From contig JASHXZ010000194.1 of the NCBI GenBank assembly GCA_030043285.1, positions 1 through 5,160 of the forward strand: a DNA stretch of 5,160 nucleotides, in the 5' to 3' direction. The stretch comes from Xanthobacteraceae bacterium. Lineage in GTDB: Bacteria > Pseudomonadota > Alphaproteobacteria > Rhizobiales > Xanthobacteraceae. Position 1 is the first letter of the stretch; each line of letters starts with the position of its first letter. Below are positions 1 through 4,602 of this stretch, piece after piece. The translations under genes were made by a program, and so were the position numbers. Under the pieces are notes generated by a model. The model was not told the DNA's origin, did no database searches, and saw only the letters and a program-made list of their open reading frames with translations.

Positions 1-177
1 GACCGCCGGCCGGATGGACGATCCGGAATTATGGTAAACGCCCGGTAAAATATGGGGCGTGCACGCAGTGGTCTCGATGCCCTGTGCCACCGCAATCCTG
101 GCCATGGCGAGCGACACCCCGATGTCACTCGCCCCGTCATCAAGTCCCGGCAGAATGTGGCAATGTAGATCGATCAC
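1..177 (-). CDS. CpsB/CapC-family PHP-type tyrosine-protein phosphatase, N-terminal part (runs off left edge)
   Basis: The reverse strand encodes the first 59 residues of a metal-dependent PHP-fold phosphatase; the rest lies beyond the left edge. The diagnostic N-terminus is present: D3-L-H5-C-H7-I-L-P-G-L-D-D-G15, where the HxH pair binds metal, followed by SLAMARIAVAQGI and then T40-P-H42, another metal-site motif. Known members (CpsB, CapC, YwqE) dephosphorylate the tyrosine-autokinase that controls chain length and export of capsular or exopolysaccharide, and act in the cytoplasm. The start is GTG at 177-175: an in-frame stop lies at 228-226 and no other start codon occurs between. An ATG at 185-183 is in another frame and meets a stop after three codons. 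No strong Shine-Dalgarno is visible. The gene is divergent from the exported-protein pair starting at 408. The family call is firm; the role in polysaccharide control is inferred from the family. Confidence 0.88.
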   Translation of the reverse strand, partial: MIDLHCHILPGLDDGASDIGVSLAMARIAVAQGIETTACTPHILPGVYHNSGSSIRPAV

Positions 178-407
178 GGTGCCATGTATCCCGAAGACCG
201 CGGCAGGGCGGTCGGCAGTTCTGGATTACATGCGGAAATCTAGCCTACTTCTCCCTACGCTGTTGCGAAAAAGATACAGTCATTTCGATAATCGTTCTTC
301 CGTATAAAAGCTCGCGCCGATTGGGGTGTACCGCTGGTTCGCGGCGGCGGGTTGCAGTACTATGGTGCCGCTGCTTCGAAGCGCAAAGGGATCGCAGGGG
401 ACGCGAT
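178..407. other. Divergent intergenic region
   Basis: About 230 bases separate the leftward phosphatase gene from the rightward exported-protein pair. I see no credible gene here; open frames that cross it have no family signature and are interrupted or antisense to the phosphatase. It should hold promoters for both directions. It contains an AT-richer patch around 264-310 inside otherwise GC-rich DNA. Confidence 0.6.
263..292 (+). promoter_or_regulatory. Possible sigma70-type promoter for the 408-1332 pair
   Basis: TTGCGA (263-268) and GATAAT (287-292) are separated by 18 bases and match the -35 and -10 consensus at 4/6 and 5/6. They lie in the AT-rich patch of the divergent gap, which would give a leader of roughly 110 bases before the ATG at 408. 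A TATAAA at 303-308 is an alternative -10. This is by-eye matching only and such matches arise by chance. Confidence 0.3.
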
Positions 408-842
408 ATGCGGGGGTTTTGCGCCGCTGTGTGTTTTGGCTGCTCGTTGCTGGCGGCAACGGCGTGTCGCGCCGCCACGGTTGAGCCGCTTCACGGCCAA
501 ATCTCCATTAATCAGGGCCAGGGCTTTCATCAGATCGACGGCGCGGCAGAGTTGAAAGCCGGCGATTCGGTCATCGTCAGCCCAGGCGGTACCGCCACCG
601 TATCCTATGCGGATGGCTGTAACGTCGACCTGAAACCCGGCGCGGTGATGGTTATAGCTGCTTTGTCGCCGTGCACCTCCGGATCATACGCCCAAGAGCA
701 AGACTCGAATTGGCAAAATCACGACGACACGAAATGGATCGTCGGTGGCGTCCTGCTCGCCGCCGGCGGCGTCCTGGCGTACGAGATCTACCAGTCGACG
801 CAGAACAACCACCAGGGTCAGCCTCCGCCCGCGAGTCCTTAA
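408..842 (+). CDS. FecR-like exported protein with C-terminal membrane anchor
   Basis: A 144-residue protein. Residues 1-22 form a Sec-type signal peptide (short basic start, hydrophobic core around residues 6-19, likely cleavage near C20-R-A22). A true lipobox is not clear: C20 is preceded by A-T-A, without the usual Leu at -3. Residues 28-90 resemble a FecR-type beta domain: a GQISINQGQGF strand pair, a LKAGDSV turn, a GGTATVSYADGC strand, and VDLKPGAV. C71 and C89 could form a disulfide in the periplasm. W110-Y128 is a glycine/alanine-rich hydrophobic segment that could anchor the protein, followed by a polar Pro/Gln-rich end. The ATG at 408 is chosen because AGGGG sits at 396-400, seven bases upstream, and because the signal peptide starts there; longer in-frame starts give Arg-rich, non-protein-like sequence. 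It is followed after 10 bp by the next gene, so the two are probably co-transcribed. Substrate and exact role are unknown. Confidence 0.75.
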   Translation: MRGFCAAVCFGCSLLAATACRAATVEPLHGQISINQGQGFHQIDGAAELKAGDSVIVSPGGTATVSYADGCNVDLKPGAVMVIAALSPCTSGSYAQEQDSNWQNHDDTKWIVGGVLLAAGGVLAYEIYQSTQNNHQGQPPPASP

Positions 843-852
843 AGATCGACGC

Positions 853-1332
853 ATGCCGCGGGTTCATGCCGCGCCGTGCCCTGGACCGTGCCGCTTCGTT
901 CGCTGCGCCATCGCCGTTTGTCTCACCCTTCTCGGTATTTTCGCTGTTTCGCCGGGCGCAATAGCTGCGCTGCGGATTACTGACGACCGCGGCGGCAACA
1001 TCGGAGCCTATTGGTCGCGTTTCAGCGCTGTGCGCGACAGCAATGAGCAGGTGATCATCGACGGCAAGTGCTCCTCCGCCTGCACGTTGGTCTTAGGACT
1101 CGTGCCGTCCCGCCGCATCTGTGTCACCAAGAACGCGGTCTTCGGCTTTCATGCCGCCTGGCGGCCGGGTTTTCTCGGCCTGCCGGTCATCAACGCGCCG
1201 GCAACCCGCACACTGTTGAGCTCTTACCCGCCGGCCGTGCGGCAATGGATCGCGCGCAATGGCGGCCTCACCGACAAGATGCTTTATCTCTCCGGCCGCG
1301 ATCTCTTGGCGCTCTATCGCGAATGCCGCTGA
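853..1332 (+). CDS. Small periplasmic protein with ClpP-like (COG3904-type) signatures
   Basis: A 159-residue exported protein. A signal peptide spans about residues 1-38 (basic R14/R17, hydrophobic 19-32, cleavage near A36-I-A38). The mature part has an LRITDDRGG N-terminus, VIIDGKCSSACTLVLG (67-82), RICVTKNAVFGFHAAW (88-103), and a helical C-terminus (PPAVRQWIARNGGL, then LYLSGRDLLALYREC). The [DG].C.SACTL plus GFHAAW pattern is typical of small Rhizobiales periplasmic proteins related to the ClpP/crotonase fold; S75 and H100 are candidates for a Ser-His pair, but activity is inference. C73/C77/C90/C158 may form disulfides. The ATG at 853 is preferred because the only upstream in-frame ATG (745) would overlap the preceding gene by about 100 bases and lack a clean signal peptide. 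Its Shine-Dalgarno is weak, so translation may be coupled to the gene ending at 842. It converges on the minus-strand gene ending at 1359. Confidence 0.75.
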   Translation: MPRVHAAPCPGPCRFVRCAIAVCLTLLGIFAVSPGAIAALRITDDRGGNIGAYWSRFSAVRDSNEQVIIDGKCSSACTLVLGLVPSRRICVTKNAVFGFHAAWRPGFLGLPVINAPATRTLLSSYPPAVRQWIARNGGLTDKMLYLSGRDLLALYRECR

Positions 1333-1346
1333 GGCTGCGGCGCCGC
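1325..1346. terminator. GC-rich stem in the convergent junction (weak terminator candidate)
   Basis: GCCGC (1325-1329) can pair with GCGGC (1337-1341) around a 7-base loop that includes the stop codon of the plus-strand gene; GCGGCGCCGC (1337-1346) is also self-complementary. No T-run follows on either strand. The 26-bp gap between the two convergent genes leaves little other room for a terminator. Confidence 0.25.
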
Positions 1347-1358
1347 TTCGATATCGCT

Positions 1359-2051
1359 CTATTCGGCCCAGGCTCTCGCGGCGGTGCCGGGCCGCCGCCA
1401 GATCTGCGCGGCAAGGCGCAGTAGCGCCCCGCCGACGAGCATGACGACGAATGGCAGATACGTCAGGGGATACTCGTCGGCGCCGTGCGCCCGCAGCGGC
1501 TCGACGATGAAATCGACGGCAAAGACCAGCGCGATATACTGCATCGCGCCCTCGCACGCGATGCGCCAGACGCGCGGTCCGAGCCAACCGCGCAGTCGCG
1601 GCAGGGACAACAGCGCAAGCGCGTACGTGCACGCCACGCCGGCCCAGAACAGCAGCATGGGCGCGCGCTGATCGGCGGCAACGGTCATCAGCCAGAGCAC
1701 CAGTCCGACGTGAACCGTAAGCGCCGCCGCGAAGGCGAGACCGAACGCACGTCCTTGGCGCGCCAGAACTGCAAAGCGCGGTCCGCAAAGCCGCGCCAAC
1801 GCACCGCCCGCGTAAGCCGGCAAGAACAACAAAAAACACCACCGCGCCGTCACCCGCAACGCCAGCGCGGTGCCGGCTCCGCCGGCGCCCGCGACGGCGA
1901 GTACGATCGCGGCCAGCGCCGAAGACACGACAAAGGCCGCTGCCATCCAGTAGCTGACCGCTGGCGGCGCGGCGATCGAATGCGCCCCGACTGGTCGATC
2001 CGGGGAGCCGATACGCTGCGACGGGTGCGCCGTTACGTTGGTTCCGCTCAC
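1359..2051 (-). CDS. Six-helix inner-membrane protein, ferric-reductase-like in style
   Basis: A 230-residue integral membrane protein from the GTG start. Hydrophobic segments lie at about 36-54, 70-87, 103-125, 132-150, 166-186 and 196-215, giving six predicted helices. Short, mostly basic loops (RLCGPRFAVLARQGR at 87-101, LPRLRGWLGPRVWR at 150-163) separate the earlier ones. The pattern RxxAR before helix 2, GPRF-xx-LARxGRxFGLAF, TYALALLSLPRLRxWLGPRxWR and YPLTYLPF matches a Rhizobiales family I associate with ferric-reductase-like transmembrane domains. Only one histidine (H114) lies inside a helix, so the paired haem ligands expected of a true reductase are not complete and function is uncertain. 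The start could be TTG at 2099 (246 residues), but the added segment is not protein-like; GTG at 2051-2049 has GGAG ten bases upstream. An internal ATG (residue 36) would sit right at helix 1. It is divergent from the gene at 2294. Confidence 0.72.
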   Translation of the reverse strand: MSGTNVTAHPSQRIGSPDRPVGAHSIAAPPAVSYWMAAAFVVSSALAAIVLAVAGAGGAGTALALRVTARWCFLLFLPAYAGGALARLCGPRFAVLARQGRAFGLAFAAALTVHVGLVLWLMTVAADQRAPMLLFWAGVACTYALALLSLPRLRGWLGPRVWRIACEGAMQYIALVFAVDFIVEPLRAHGADEYPLTYLPFVVMLVGGALLRLAAQIWRRPGTAARAWAE

Positions 2052-2293
2052 AGGGCTTTTGCTCCGCCTCGAGAAGACCCCATGACGCCCCCCAGTCAAG
2101 CAGGAGTGAGCAGTAACCTAAACTCGCAACCTAGGTGGCGCCAATGCGGCAGCCGCAGAACGCGACGGAGCCAGCTTGCACCTTGGCGTCGGTGTCGTCG
2201 TGCCGGCCTTCAAATTACGCGCCCGGCTCGATAAGCTCAGAGCCGCCCAGCGGACAGGTGGCGCTGTCGCGTAGTCAAACATGAGCGACTGTG
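2052..2293. other. Divergent intergenic region between two membrane-protein genes
   Basis: About 240 bases without a supportable gene; open frames through it are Arg/Pro-rich shadows. It must contain promoters for both directions. Visible structure: an inverted repeat CGGCTC (2224-2229) / GAGCCG (2240-2245) with a 10-base loop, about 50 bases ahead of the plus-strand start, and a short direct duplication ATGAGCGA at 2281-2288 and 2294-2301. Confidence 0.55.
2224..2245. repeat. Inverted repeat upstream of the plus-strand membrane gene
   Basis: Arms CGGCTC and GAGCCG, six perfect base pairs, loop GATAAGCTCA. It is positioned 48 bases before the ATG at 2294, where an operator or leader hairpin could act. 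Repeats of this length are expected by chance in GC-rich DNA. Confidence 0.25.
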
Positions 2294-2839
2294 ATGAGCG
2301 ATGCTGTTGCGACGACTCCCCCCATCAAGCGTCGGCACACGAGGTTCTGGCTCTACGAACTGCCATTCAGCCTGGTGCTGGTCCTGACAATCTTCGGCGT
2401 CGCCTACGAGACTTTCTCACGGCAGCCGATCAGGCAGTATTGGGAAATCCTCGCGCCGTTCCTGGTGCTGGTCTGCGTCGGCGCGGGCTGGCACCACGCC
2501 CACGACAATGCTGCGCGCTGGCGCCTGGTGGGAACGCAAGTGCTGCATTGGCTCGCGTTCCTCATCGTCATAAATCTGATGTTGCTGCCGACGGTGCAGA
2601 GGAATTTCAGCGCAAACTCGACTGGACTGGCGATCTTAACGTTGCTGTCGCTCGGCGCGTTTACCGCGGGCGTGCATATCCCATCCTGGCAAGTCTGCCT
2701 GCTCGGCCTGATCATGGCGCTCGCCATTCCTGCCCTCGCCTGGGTGGAAAACTCCGCGTTGTTTTTCCTCCTGATGACGGCCGGCGTTCTCGCAATCATC
2801 GCCCTGCTGTGGTGGCATTGGCACCGGCGCCGTGCCTGA
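2294..2839 (+). CDS. Six-helix inner-membrane protein of unknown function (Rhizobiales-type)
   Basis: A 181-residue membrane protein. After a short polar N-terminus with a basic patch (K12-R-R-H-T-R17), hydrophobic segments are at about 18-38, 51-65, 83-101, 110-128, 133-150 and 154-174, and the protein ends in a basic WHWHRRR tail. Recognisable stretches are FWLYELPFSLVL, FGVAYETFS, GWHHAHDNAARWRL, LHWLAFL, LPTVQRNF, SWQVCLLGLIMA and AWVENSAL; I recall this combination from Bradyrhizobium hypothetical membrane proteins, with no known biochemical role. H67/H68/H70 and D71 cluster at the end of helix 2, which could bind metal or be a simple loop. The start is ATG at 2294; GTG at 2291 directly before it is an alternative. 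No Shine-Dalgarno is obvious. It converges on the DUF6894 gene, with a strong hairpin 18 bases after its stop. Confidence 0.75.
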   Translation: MSDAVATTPPIKRRHTRFWLYELPFSLVLVLTIFGVAYETFSRQPIRQYWEILAPFLVLVCVGAGWHHAHDNAARWRLVGTQVLHWLAFLIVINLMLLPTVQRNFSANSTGLAILTLLSLGAFTAGVHIPSWQVCLLGLIMALAIPALAWVENSALFFLLMTAGVLAIIALLWWHWHRRRA

Positions 2840-2857
2840 TCGCACCGGACGAGACGG

Positions 2858-2901
2858 CGATGCCGATGAAGGCCGGCGTCGGGCGGCCTCAGGCGGCATC
2901 G
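2858..2901. terminator. Two-tiered hairpin between convergent genes, probable bidirectional terminator
   Basis: The outer stem CGATGCCG (2858-2865) pairs perfectly with CGGCATCG (2894-2901), eight base pairs. A symmetric 4x4 internal loop (ATGA / CAGG) follows, then an inner stem AGGCCG (2870-2875) with CGGCCT (2884-2889), six base pairs, closed by an 8-base loop. It begins 18 bases after the stop of the plus-strand membrane gene and about 70 bases after the stop of the minus-strand DUF6894 gene. There is no long T-run; TAATCTCGTT follows on the plus strand. Confidence 0.5.
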
Positions 2902-2972
2902 TAATCTCGTTAGACGCGCGCCAACCTGCGATGCGGCCGCAGCTTCGACGAAACGCCGGCGGACCGGACGGA

Positions 2973-3182
2973 TCAGTTAACCGGCAACGTGGAAAATCTA
3001 ACGCCGGCTGCATTGCGCACTTCAATGCACCAGCCCATCCACGCCTTGTCGAGGCTGTTTTTCAGGTCTTCGACGATCGCGCCCGCAAAATCAATCGCAG
3101 CCTGCGGGCTGCGGAATTCATGGCCGCGATAATCGTAGAGCGATTGGTCGCCGCCCATATAGTCGAAAAAGAAACGCGTCAT
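2973..3182 (-). CDS. DUF6894-family small protein
   Basis: A 69-residue soluble protein. It opens with the family hallmark M-T-R-F-F-F-D-Y, then a D-Y-R-G-H-E-F turn, an alanine-rich helix (SPQAAIDFAGAIVEDLKNSL, 25-44) and a closing W-C-I-E-V-R-N-A-A-G-V-R-F-S-T-L-P-V hairpin, which is the typical DUF6894 layout and length. The family is abundant in Rhizobiales, often in many copies per genome, and has no established function. The start is secure: AGAGG lies at 3192-3188, five bases before the ATG at 3182. An in-family Asp/Gly turn and the C-terminal LPV are intact, so it appears functional. It has no close co-directional partner: the upstream stretch to about 3480 shows no gene, and downstream it converges on the gene ending at 2839. 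Confidence 0.85.
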   Translation of the reverse strand: MTRFFFDYMGGDQSLYDYRGHEFRSPQAAIDFAGAIVEDLKNSLDKAWMGWCIEVRNAAGVRFSTLPVN

Positions 3183-3479
3183 TGCTACCTCTTGTAGGCC
3201 CCTCCTGCCGCGATTTTGTACCCGAAACCCTCTATGGTTTCCTTAAAGTAACGTCTAAAGATGGATGGTTATAACGATTGTTCCGGCCACCGGAGTCCGG
3301 AAAATTAAACCAAAATTGCAACCGAATCGCCGAGCTCAAGCGGCACCCGCTTTCACGTTCGGACAAAACCGAACCACTGCAGTCACGCACCGCCTGCAGC
3401 ACTAAGCGAAGCAATCTTCGCGGAATAGGCCCGATTGATCCTTAGCGCGGATCTAAAGGGAACGACAATTTGCAGCGTC
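3183..3479. other. Gene-poor stretch upstream of the DUF6894 gene
   Basis: Nearly 300 bases with no supportable gene. A 60-codon minus-strand frame (3414-3232) has no signal, family resemblance or Shine-Dalgarno. Structure seen: TTCCGG (3281-3286) / CCGGAA (3297-3302) with a 10-base loop, GATCC (3437-3441) / GGATC (3449-3453), and an AT-richer segment 3235-3320 with a TATAAC-like element at 3270-3275 that could serve the DUF6894 promoter. Confidence 0.5.
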
Positions 3480-3551
3480 CTAATAAAGCATCGCACTCAC
3501 GATCAAAATTGCGCAGATCGCGAGCACGGCAAGCAAAGTCGGCCATAACAC
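3480..3551 (-). CDS. Possible 23-residue single-helix membrane peptide
   Basis: Directly after the 55-residue gene (11 bases past its stop) the minus strand has GTG at 3551-3549 followed by 22 almost wholly hydrophobic codons: LWPTLLAVLAICAILIVSAM, then LY and TAG. This is a clean transmembrane helix with no charged residue. The same frame upstream is Arg/Ser-rich and has no other usable start nearby, so if real the gene begins at this GTG. GGA lies six bases upstream, a minimal ribosome site. A competing frame (ATG at 3546, 34 residues) is hydrophilic and unremarkable. Could be a stand-alone small membrane protein translated with its neighbour, or chance hydrophobicity; no family recognised. 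Confidence 0.33.
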   Translation of the reverse strand: MLWPTLLAVLAICAILIVSAMLY

Positions 3552-3562
3552 GAGACGTCCAC

Positions 3563-3730
3563 TTACTCGCCGACTGGCTTGGACTCTTCGCGATGCACGC
3601 GATCCGCCAGTTCGAGCCAGCACTGGGCCATTTCCAGCAAAGTGGCCTTCGAACCCGCGTCCTCGAGTCTCTGCGCGAGTTCCAGGCATTGCGCGGCCTT
3701 CCTCCTGTATTCGTCCGCACGTGTAGGCAC
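3563..3730 (-). CDS. 55-residue helical protein of the PTRADEYRRKA(A)xC type
   Basis: A small, soluble, almost fully alpha-helical protein: PTRADEYRRKAAQCLELAQR, a short break at D24-A-G, then KATLLEMAQCWLELADRV and a charged tail. This helix-turn-helix-like pair of amphipathic segments, with the YRRKAxxC start and the LLEMAxxWxxLAxxV second helix, matches a very common short Rhizobiales (especially Bradyrhizobium) hypothetical family with no assigned function; C15 and C36 are notable. GTG at 3730-3728 is chosen because GGGGAAGG (3743-3736) lies five bases upstream and the family begins here; extending to 3814 adds sequence foreign to the family. A perfect dyad and a TAAAAT -10-like element lie upstream, suggesting regulated transcription. 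A possible membrane peptide follows it. Confidence 0.75.
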   Translation of the reverse strand: MPTRADEYRRKAAQCLELAQRLEDAGSKATLLEMAQCWLELADRVHREESKPVGE

Positions 3731-3735
3731 TTGCG

Positions 3736-3743
3736 CCTTCCCC
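3736..3743 (-). promoter_or_regulatory. Ribosome binding site fixing the GTG start at 3730
   Basis: GGGGAAGG on the minus strand ends five bases before the GTG codon. It is the reason for rejecting the longer frame that opens at 3814. Confidence 0.6.
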
Positions 3744-3780
3744 GCTCGGAGCGTGACGCGAGCTCCGTTGTTTGGTTCGG

Positions 3781-3824
3781 ATTTTAGTGAGGCTGACCAC
3801 GCAAGGTGACACAATCCGTGTCAC
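3781..3824 (-). promoter_or_regulatory. Putative promoter with a perfect operator-like dyad
   Basis: GTGACAC (3806-3812) and GTGTCAC (3818-3824) form a perfect 7+7 inverted repeat with a 5-base spacer (AATCC). On the minus strand a TAAAAT element (3786-3781) follows; with a 17-base spacer the -35 position (3804-3809) overlaps the near arm of the dyad. Transcription from here would lead into the GTG at 3730. A regulator binding the dyad would either block or recruit polymerase. The regulator is not recognised, and the -35 itself is poor. Confidence 0.4.
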
Positions 3825-4085
3825 ACGATGCCCGAGATGGTGCCGGGCAGAGAAGGGAAACGGGGCGTCGCCGGCCGGCGCAATTACGCTACGCACGCCG
3901 CCGCCGACGCCCAAGTGAGGACGTATGTGACCGCGCAACGGCGCGCGGCCCGACAACAACAGCAACGAAGCGTGGTTTAATTCCGCCGCGATTGCGGCGA
4001 GTTATGGTCCGCGGCGTAAGTTGTCAAATCATTGTCCTCGATCCGCAAATCCTGGAATGGCCGGGCGGTGTAGCATTCGCAGGAA
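3825..4085. other. Gene-poor stretch with a GC hairpin
   Basis: About 260 bases without a supportable gene. The long plus-strand frame crossing it (3806-4423) is Arg-rich and ignores the dyad, the microprotein and the RHS remnant. The only clear structure is the hairpin at 3984-3999. Confidence 0.5.
3984..3999. repeat. Stable GC hairpin
   Basis: CGCCGC (3984-3989) and GCGGCG (3994-3999) form six perfect pairs around GATT. The stem can extend past a one-base bulge at C3983, through A/T pairs and one T-G wobble, to T3978 and A4004. It lies about 90 bases before the small plus-strand gene and beyond the minus-strand RHS remnant. A terminator for the minus direction or a leader structure for the plus direction are both possible; no T-run supports the first. 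Confidence 0.35.
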
Positions 4086-4091
4086 ATGTGC

Positions 4092-4175
4092 GTGTTCGGA
4101 CTCGTAATCGGCGCAATCGGCGGCGCTTCGATCTCGTTTGTGCTGTTCGCCATATTCGCGACGAAGGCGGAGTGA
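4092..4175 (+). CDS. 27-residue single-helix membrane microprotein
   Basis: A tiny plus-strand gene. From GTG at 4092 it reads M-F-G-L-V-I-G-A-I-G-G-A-S-I-S-F-V-L-F-A-I-F-A-T-K-A-E and stops at TGA. Residues 2-23 form a single transmembrane helix with small-residue spacing (G-A-I-G-G-A-S) that favours helix packing, followed by a short charged end. AGGA at 4081-4084 is seven bases before the GTG, ideal ribosome-site spacing; the ATG at 4086 in the same frame (29 residues) is only one base from it, so GTG is preferred. An in-frame stop at 4071 excludes a longer form. It ends exactly where the minus-strand RHS fragment loses similarity, so the two are convergent neighbours. No family is assigned; small one-helix proteins of this kind often bind larger membrane proteins. 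Confidence 0.45.
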   Translation: MFGLVIGAIGGASISFVLFAIFATKAE

Positions 4176-4298
4176 TTGCTGCGTCGACCCGACCGTCAGT
4201 GTCGCCAGGCGGCCGCTATTGTTATAGCCATAATTGTAGGTGGTCTCGATCTGAGCAACGTTCAGTCGCAAATATAGATGCGCGCGCCTATCAGTTCA
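4173..4298 (-). pseudogene. Displaced RHS/YD-repeat fragment
   Basis: On the minus strand, between a stop at 4298-4296 and about 4173, the frame reads through VAQIETTYNYGYNNSGRLAT and on to LTVGSTQQS. YGYNNSGRLATLT fits the YD-repeat pattern YxYxxxGRLxxxT, with Asn in the usual Asp position. Past the QQS the frame continues without RHS character to a stop at 4029. There is no good start codon, ribosome site or second repeat, so it is a remnant and not a gene. In an intact RHS protein such repeats lie well upstream of the core terminus; here one lies about 330 bases downstream of the rhs stop, which points to recombination or decay of a second rhs copy. It is convergent with the microprotein ending at 4175. 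Confidence 0.55.
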
Positions 4299-4314
4299 TG
4301 CGTCTATGCCGAGA

Positions 4315-4590
4315 TCAAGGTCGTTTCGAGGCACTGGTGTGGAAGGTGCTCGCGAGTCCTCCAATTACAAAAAAGCCAATAAACGGCCACCACACAGAAT
4401 TATTTTCCCAGTTCGTCAGATAAACGATCGTACCGTGGTAATTAAGGGGAATGGTACGACCTAGACTCGGCTCGGGATGTCGCGGTCGGCTCCCCGCATA
4501 ATATCCATATAGAATGACATGCAGGCCTAGGGCGCCGAAAGCGATGGTGGCACATATATAACCGAGTGCTCGTCGAACCCCAATTCTCAT
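4315..4590 (-). CDS. Two-helix membrane protein downstream of rhs, candidate immunity/partner protein
   Basis: A 91-residue protein starting 12 bases after the rhs stop, on the same strand and almost certainly in the same transcript. Helix 1 spans about residues 9-28 (after a basic R2-R6-R7 start), helix 2 about 67-83. The segment between them carries RPRHPEPSLGRTIPLNYHGTI followed by VYLTNWEN, a pattern (P..G...PLN.HG..VYLT) that I recall from widespread small hypothetical membrane proteins. Helix topology suggests the 38-residue middle faces one side of the membrane. Its position directly behind the variable end of an RHS protein is where cognate immunity proteins normally sit, and a membrane location would suit a toxin that attacks membranes; both are inference. 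GC content by hand count is about 51% over 4321-4590, well below the window's left half. The ATG at 4590 has only a weak purine-rich GTAAG upstream. Confidence 0.7.
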   Translation of the reverse strand: MRIGVRRALGYICATIAFGALGLHVILYGYYAGSRPRHPEPSLGRTIPLNYHGTIVYLTNWENNSVWWPFIGFFVIGGLASTFHTSASKRP

Positions 4591-4602
4591 TTGCTTACGG
4601 TG

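Noticed and set aside
59..307. Plus-strand frame over the left edge
   Set aside because: Mostly antisense to the PHP phosphatase, whose HxH and TPH motifs are unambiguous on the other strand.
1093..1842. Long minus-strand open frame of 249 codons
   Set aside because: Overlaps two better-supported genes in other frames and is Arg/Ala-rich with no domain or start signal.
1485..2234. Long plus-strand open frame of 249 codons
   Set aside because: It is antisense to the six-helix membrane protein; its product is Arg/Gln-rich without any family pattern, as expected opposite hydrophobic GC-rich codons.
2281..2904. Plus-strand open frame of 207 codons
   Set aside because: Overlaps the membrane protein at 2294 in another frame; the product is low-complexity and Cys/Arg/Ala-rich with no membrane or domain pattern.
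3281..3302. TTCCGG/CCGGAA inverted repeat as a terminator
   Set aside because: Six-base arms with a 10-base loop, no T-run, and no gene ends nearby, so it was kept only as a note in the intergenic entry.
3232..3414. Minus-strand 60-codon frame upstream of the DUF6894 gene
   Set aside because: No Shine-Dalgarno, no family resemblance and no hydrophobic or helical pattern.
3977..4153. Minus-strand 58-residue frame (MANSTNEIEAPPI...)
   Set aside because: Antisense to the membrane microprotein, no ribosome site, and its Pro/Thr/Ile-rich composition is what the reverse of a Gly/Val/Ala helix produces.
3806..4423. Plus-strand open frame of 205 codons
   Set aside because: Arg-rich, antisense to the RHS remnant and to part of the two-helix gene, starts inside the dyad, and has no recognisable domain.
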